Shown: positions 4,603 to 5,537 of the stretch, piece after piece
Layout: the number at the start of each line of letters is the position of its first letter
How positions within the stretch are numbered: the first letter of the stretch is position 1
Origin: Deltaproteobacteria bacterium
GTDB taxonomy: Bacteria; Desulfobacterota_B; Binatia; UBA9968
Assembly (NCBI GenBank): GCA_027297485.1
Contig: JAPUHZ010000093.1
Span: 1 to 5,537 of the forward strand
Direction of reading: 5' to 3'
DNA length: 5,537 nucleotides
Translations under genes and position numbers: made by a program
Notes under the pieces: generated by a model
Database searches by the model: none
Told to the model about the DNA's origin: nothing
Seen by the model: only the letters and a program-made list of their open reading frames with translations

Positions 4603-5537
4603 AATCACCTCCACGTTTTTGCGCTTCAGGGTGGAAAGGAAAACAAACAGAAAAAGTCGAGCCTTTGCCTTGCTCGCTCTCGACATCGATCTTCCCTCCA
4701 AGCAGCTCGGTCAATTTCTTAACAATATAAAGCCCCAGTCCCACGCCTCCGTAGACCCTAGTCTCGGAGCTGTCTCCCTGACGAAACATCTCAAAGATGA
4801 TCGGCAGTGACTCTTCTGGAATACCTATCCCCGTATCCATCACCTTGAAATCCACTTTTCCTGTCCTATCAAAGTGCCGGGCGGAAATGGCCACATAACC
4901 CTTTTCGGTAAATTTGATAGCGTTATTAATAAGATTCTGAAGTATATGCTTAAGCCTCTCACTGTCAGTCTTTACAGACGGAAGATCAGAAGGATAGTCC
5001 CAGGTCAGGGTAAGTTCCTTACCAAAAGGGAATTCGTAGGCCGACCTTAGCTCGTCAAGAAAATTGCTCAGTTTAACTTCGTGACTTTCAACTTTGACCG
5101 CCCCAGCCTCAATGCTGGTTGCCTGCAATATGCTAGTGATCATACTCGATAGCTCCTTGGAGCGGCTTATAACCTTTCCCAGGGCCTTCTCCTGCTCCGA
5201 GTTAATTTCCCCTAACATCCCCTCCTCGATCATCTCTACATAGCCCATGATCACGTTCAGGGGTGTCCTAAGCTCATGAGACATGACGCTTAGAAATTCA
5301 TCTTTCACCTTGTTGGCCTTTTCCATCTCAACCGCCTGCTTCTTGGTCTCCTCATAGAGCTGGGAATTATGAATCGCTATGGCCGCCTGGTCTGCAAGCG
5401 TGATGAAAAAGTCTCTTTCCTCCGTGCTAAATTGGTGCTCCTCTCTCGTCATAAAGGTTATGACTCCCAGGGCCTCTGCTTTAGCAATCAGTGGAACTCC
5501 TAAATAAGAGACCAACCCGTGGTTGCGGAAAAAGCTG
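4571..5537 (-). CDS. sensor histidine kinase with GAF domain (5' end outside the window)
   Basis: The frame is open through the right edge: codons upstream of the first possible start (TTG, 5515) read FFRNHG and join a normal GAF ending (SYLGVPLIAKAEALGVITF), so the N-terminus is missing from the window. Counting from that TTG, residues 1-50 are the GAF C-terminus and 51-75 a charged linker helix. The HisKA H-box MSHELRTPLN follows with His80 as the phosphorylation site, then the N-box (LQNLINNAIKF, 192-202), G1 box (DTGIGIP, 227-233), F-box region (FEMFRQGD, 241-248) and G2 box (GVGLGLYIVKKL, 257-268). All kinase motifs look intact. There is no membrane segment in the visible part. The stop overlaps the response regulator by 32 bases, so the two form a translationally coupled two-component pair. 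The signal sensed by the GAF domain cannot be told. Confidence 0.93.
   Translation of the reverse strand, partial: SFFRNHGLVSYLGVPLIAKAEALGVITFMTREEHQFSTEERDFFITLADQAAIAIHNSQLYEETKKQAVEMEKANKVKDEFLSVMSHELRTPLNVIMGYVEMIEEGMLGEINSEQEKALGKVISRSKELSSMITSILQATSIEAGAVKVESHEVKLSNFLDELRSAYEFPFGKELTLTWDYPSDLPSVKTDSERLKHILQNLINNAIKFTEKGYVAISARHFDRTGKVDFKVMDTGIGIPEESLPIIFEMFRQGDSSETRVYGGVGLGLYIVKKLTELLGGKIDVESEQGKGSTFSVCFPFHPEAQKRGGDYEETNTTSGR
4604..4612 (-). promoter_or_regulatory. very strong Shine-Dalgarno site for the response regulator
   Basis: GGAGGTGAT on the minus strand is fully complementary to the usual bacterial 16S rRNA 3' end and sits just before ATG at 4602. It lies inside the kinase coding sequence. 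It decides the regulator start at 4602 rather than the internal GTG at 4555, and so argues that the frameshift breaks a gene that was meant to be translated from here. Confidence 0.8.

Noticed and set aside
4271..4810. 179-codon plus-strand ORF
   Set aside because: It lies antisense to the receiver and kinase genes, whose motifs are unmistakable; it is a shadow frame.

Overview
The window is bacterial and all convincing genes lie on the minus strand: they have Shine-Dalgarno sites, tight overlaps and a two-component pair. Base composition looks moderate. The lineage cannot be fixed from this sequence alone; nothing rules out a Gram-negative or an environmental, metagenome-derived genome.

Read in the direction of transcription (high to low coordinates), the right third holds the 3' part of a GAF-type sensor histidine kinase (runs off the right edge, ends at 4571). 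It overlaps a stand-alone receiver-domain response regulator (4602-4235), whose reading frame is broken by one missing base near its start. About 890 bases without a convincing intact gene follow (3346-4234). This stretch holds a run of RNA-type hairpins on the plus strand (two with U-tracts like intrinsic terminators), repeated CGGACA motifs, and a 3' fragment of a serine tRNA (CGA anticodon) near 3494-3550. On the low-coordinate side of that fragment is a small ORF with an OB-fold-like pattern whose open frame runs past any normal start codon, as if its 5' end had been lost. It is joined by an ATGA overlap to a membrane-anchored YdcF/SanA-type DUF218 protein (3166-2531).

The left 40% is a single adenylation-thiolation (A-T) NRPS-type protein (2230-290). 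It has all the usual catalytic motifs and the phosphopantetheine serine, but no condensation or thioesterase domain, and it lacks the aspartate that normally anchors an alpha-amino group. A perfect 46-bp direct repeat lies just downstream of both the DUF218 gene and the A-T gene, so the A-T gene sits in a 2,246-bp repeat-bounded unit.

The window does not show one coherent new pathway. It looks like a patchwork or junction region: a tRNA remnant, a truncated gene, a frameshifted regulator and a repeat-flanked biosynthetic gene. The DUF218 protein and the A-T protein could both act in envelope or secondary-metabolite chemistry, but that link is inferred from proximity only.
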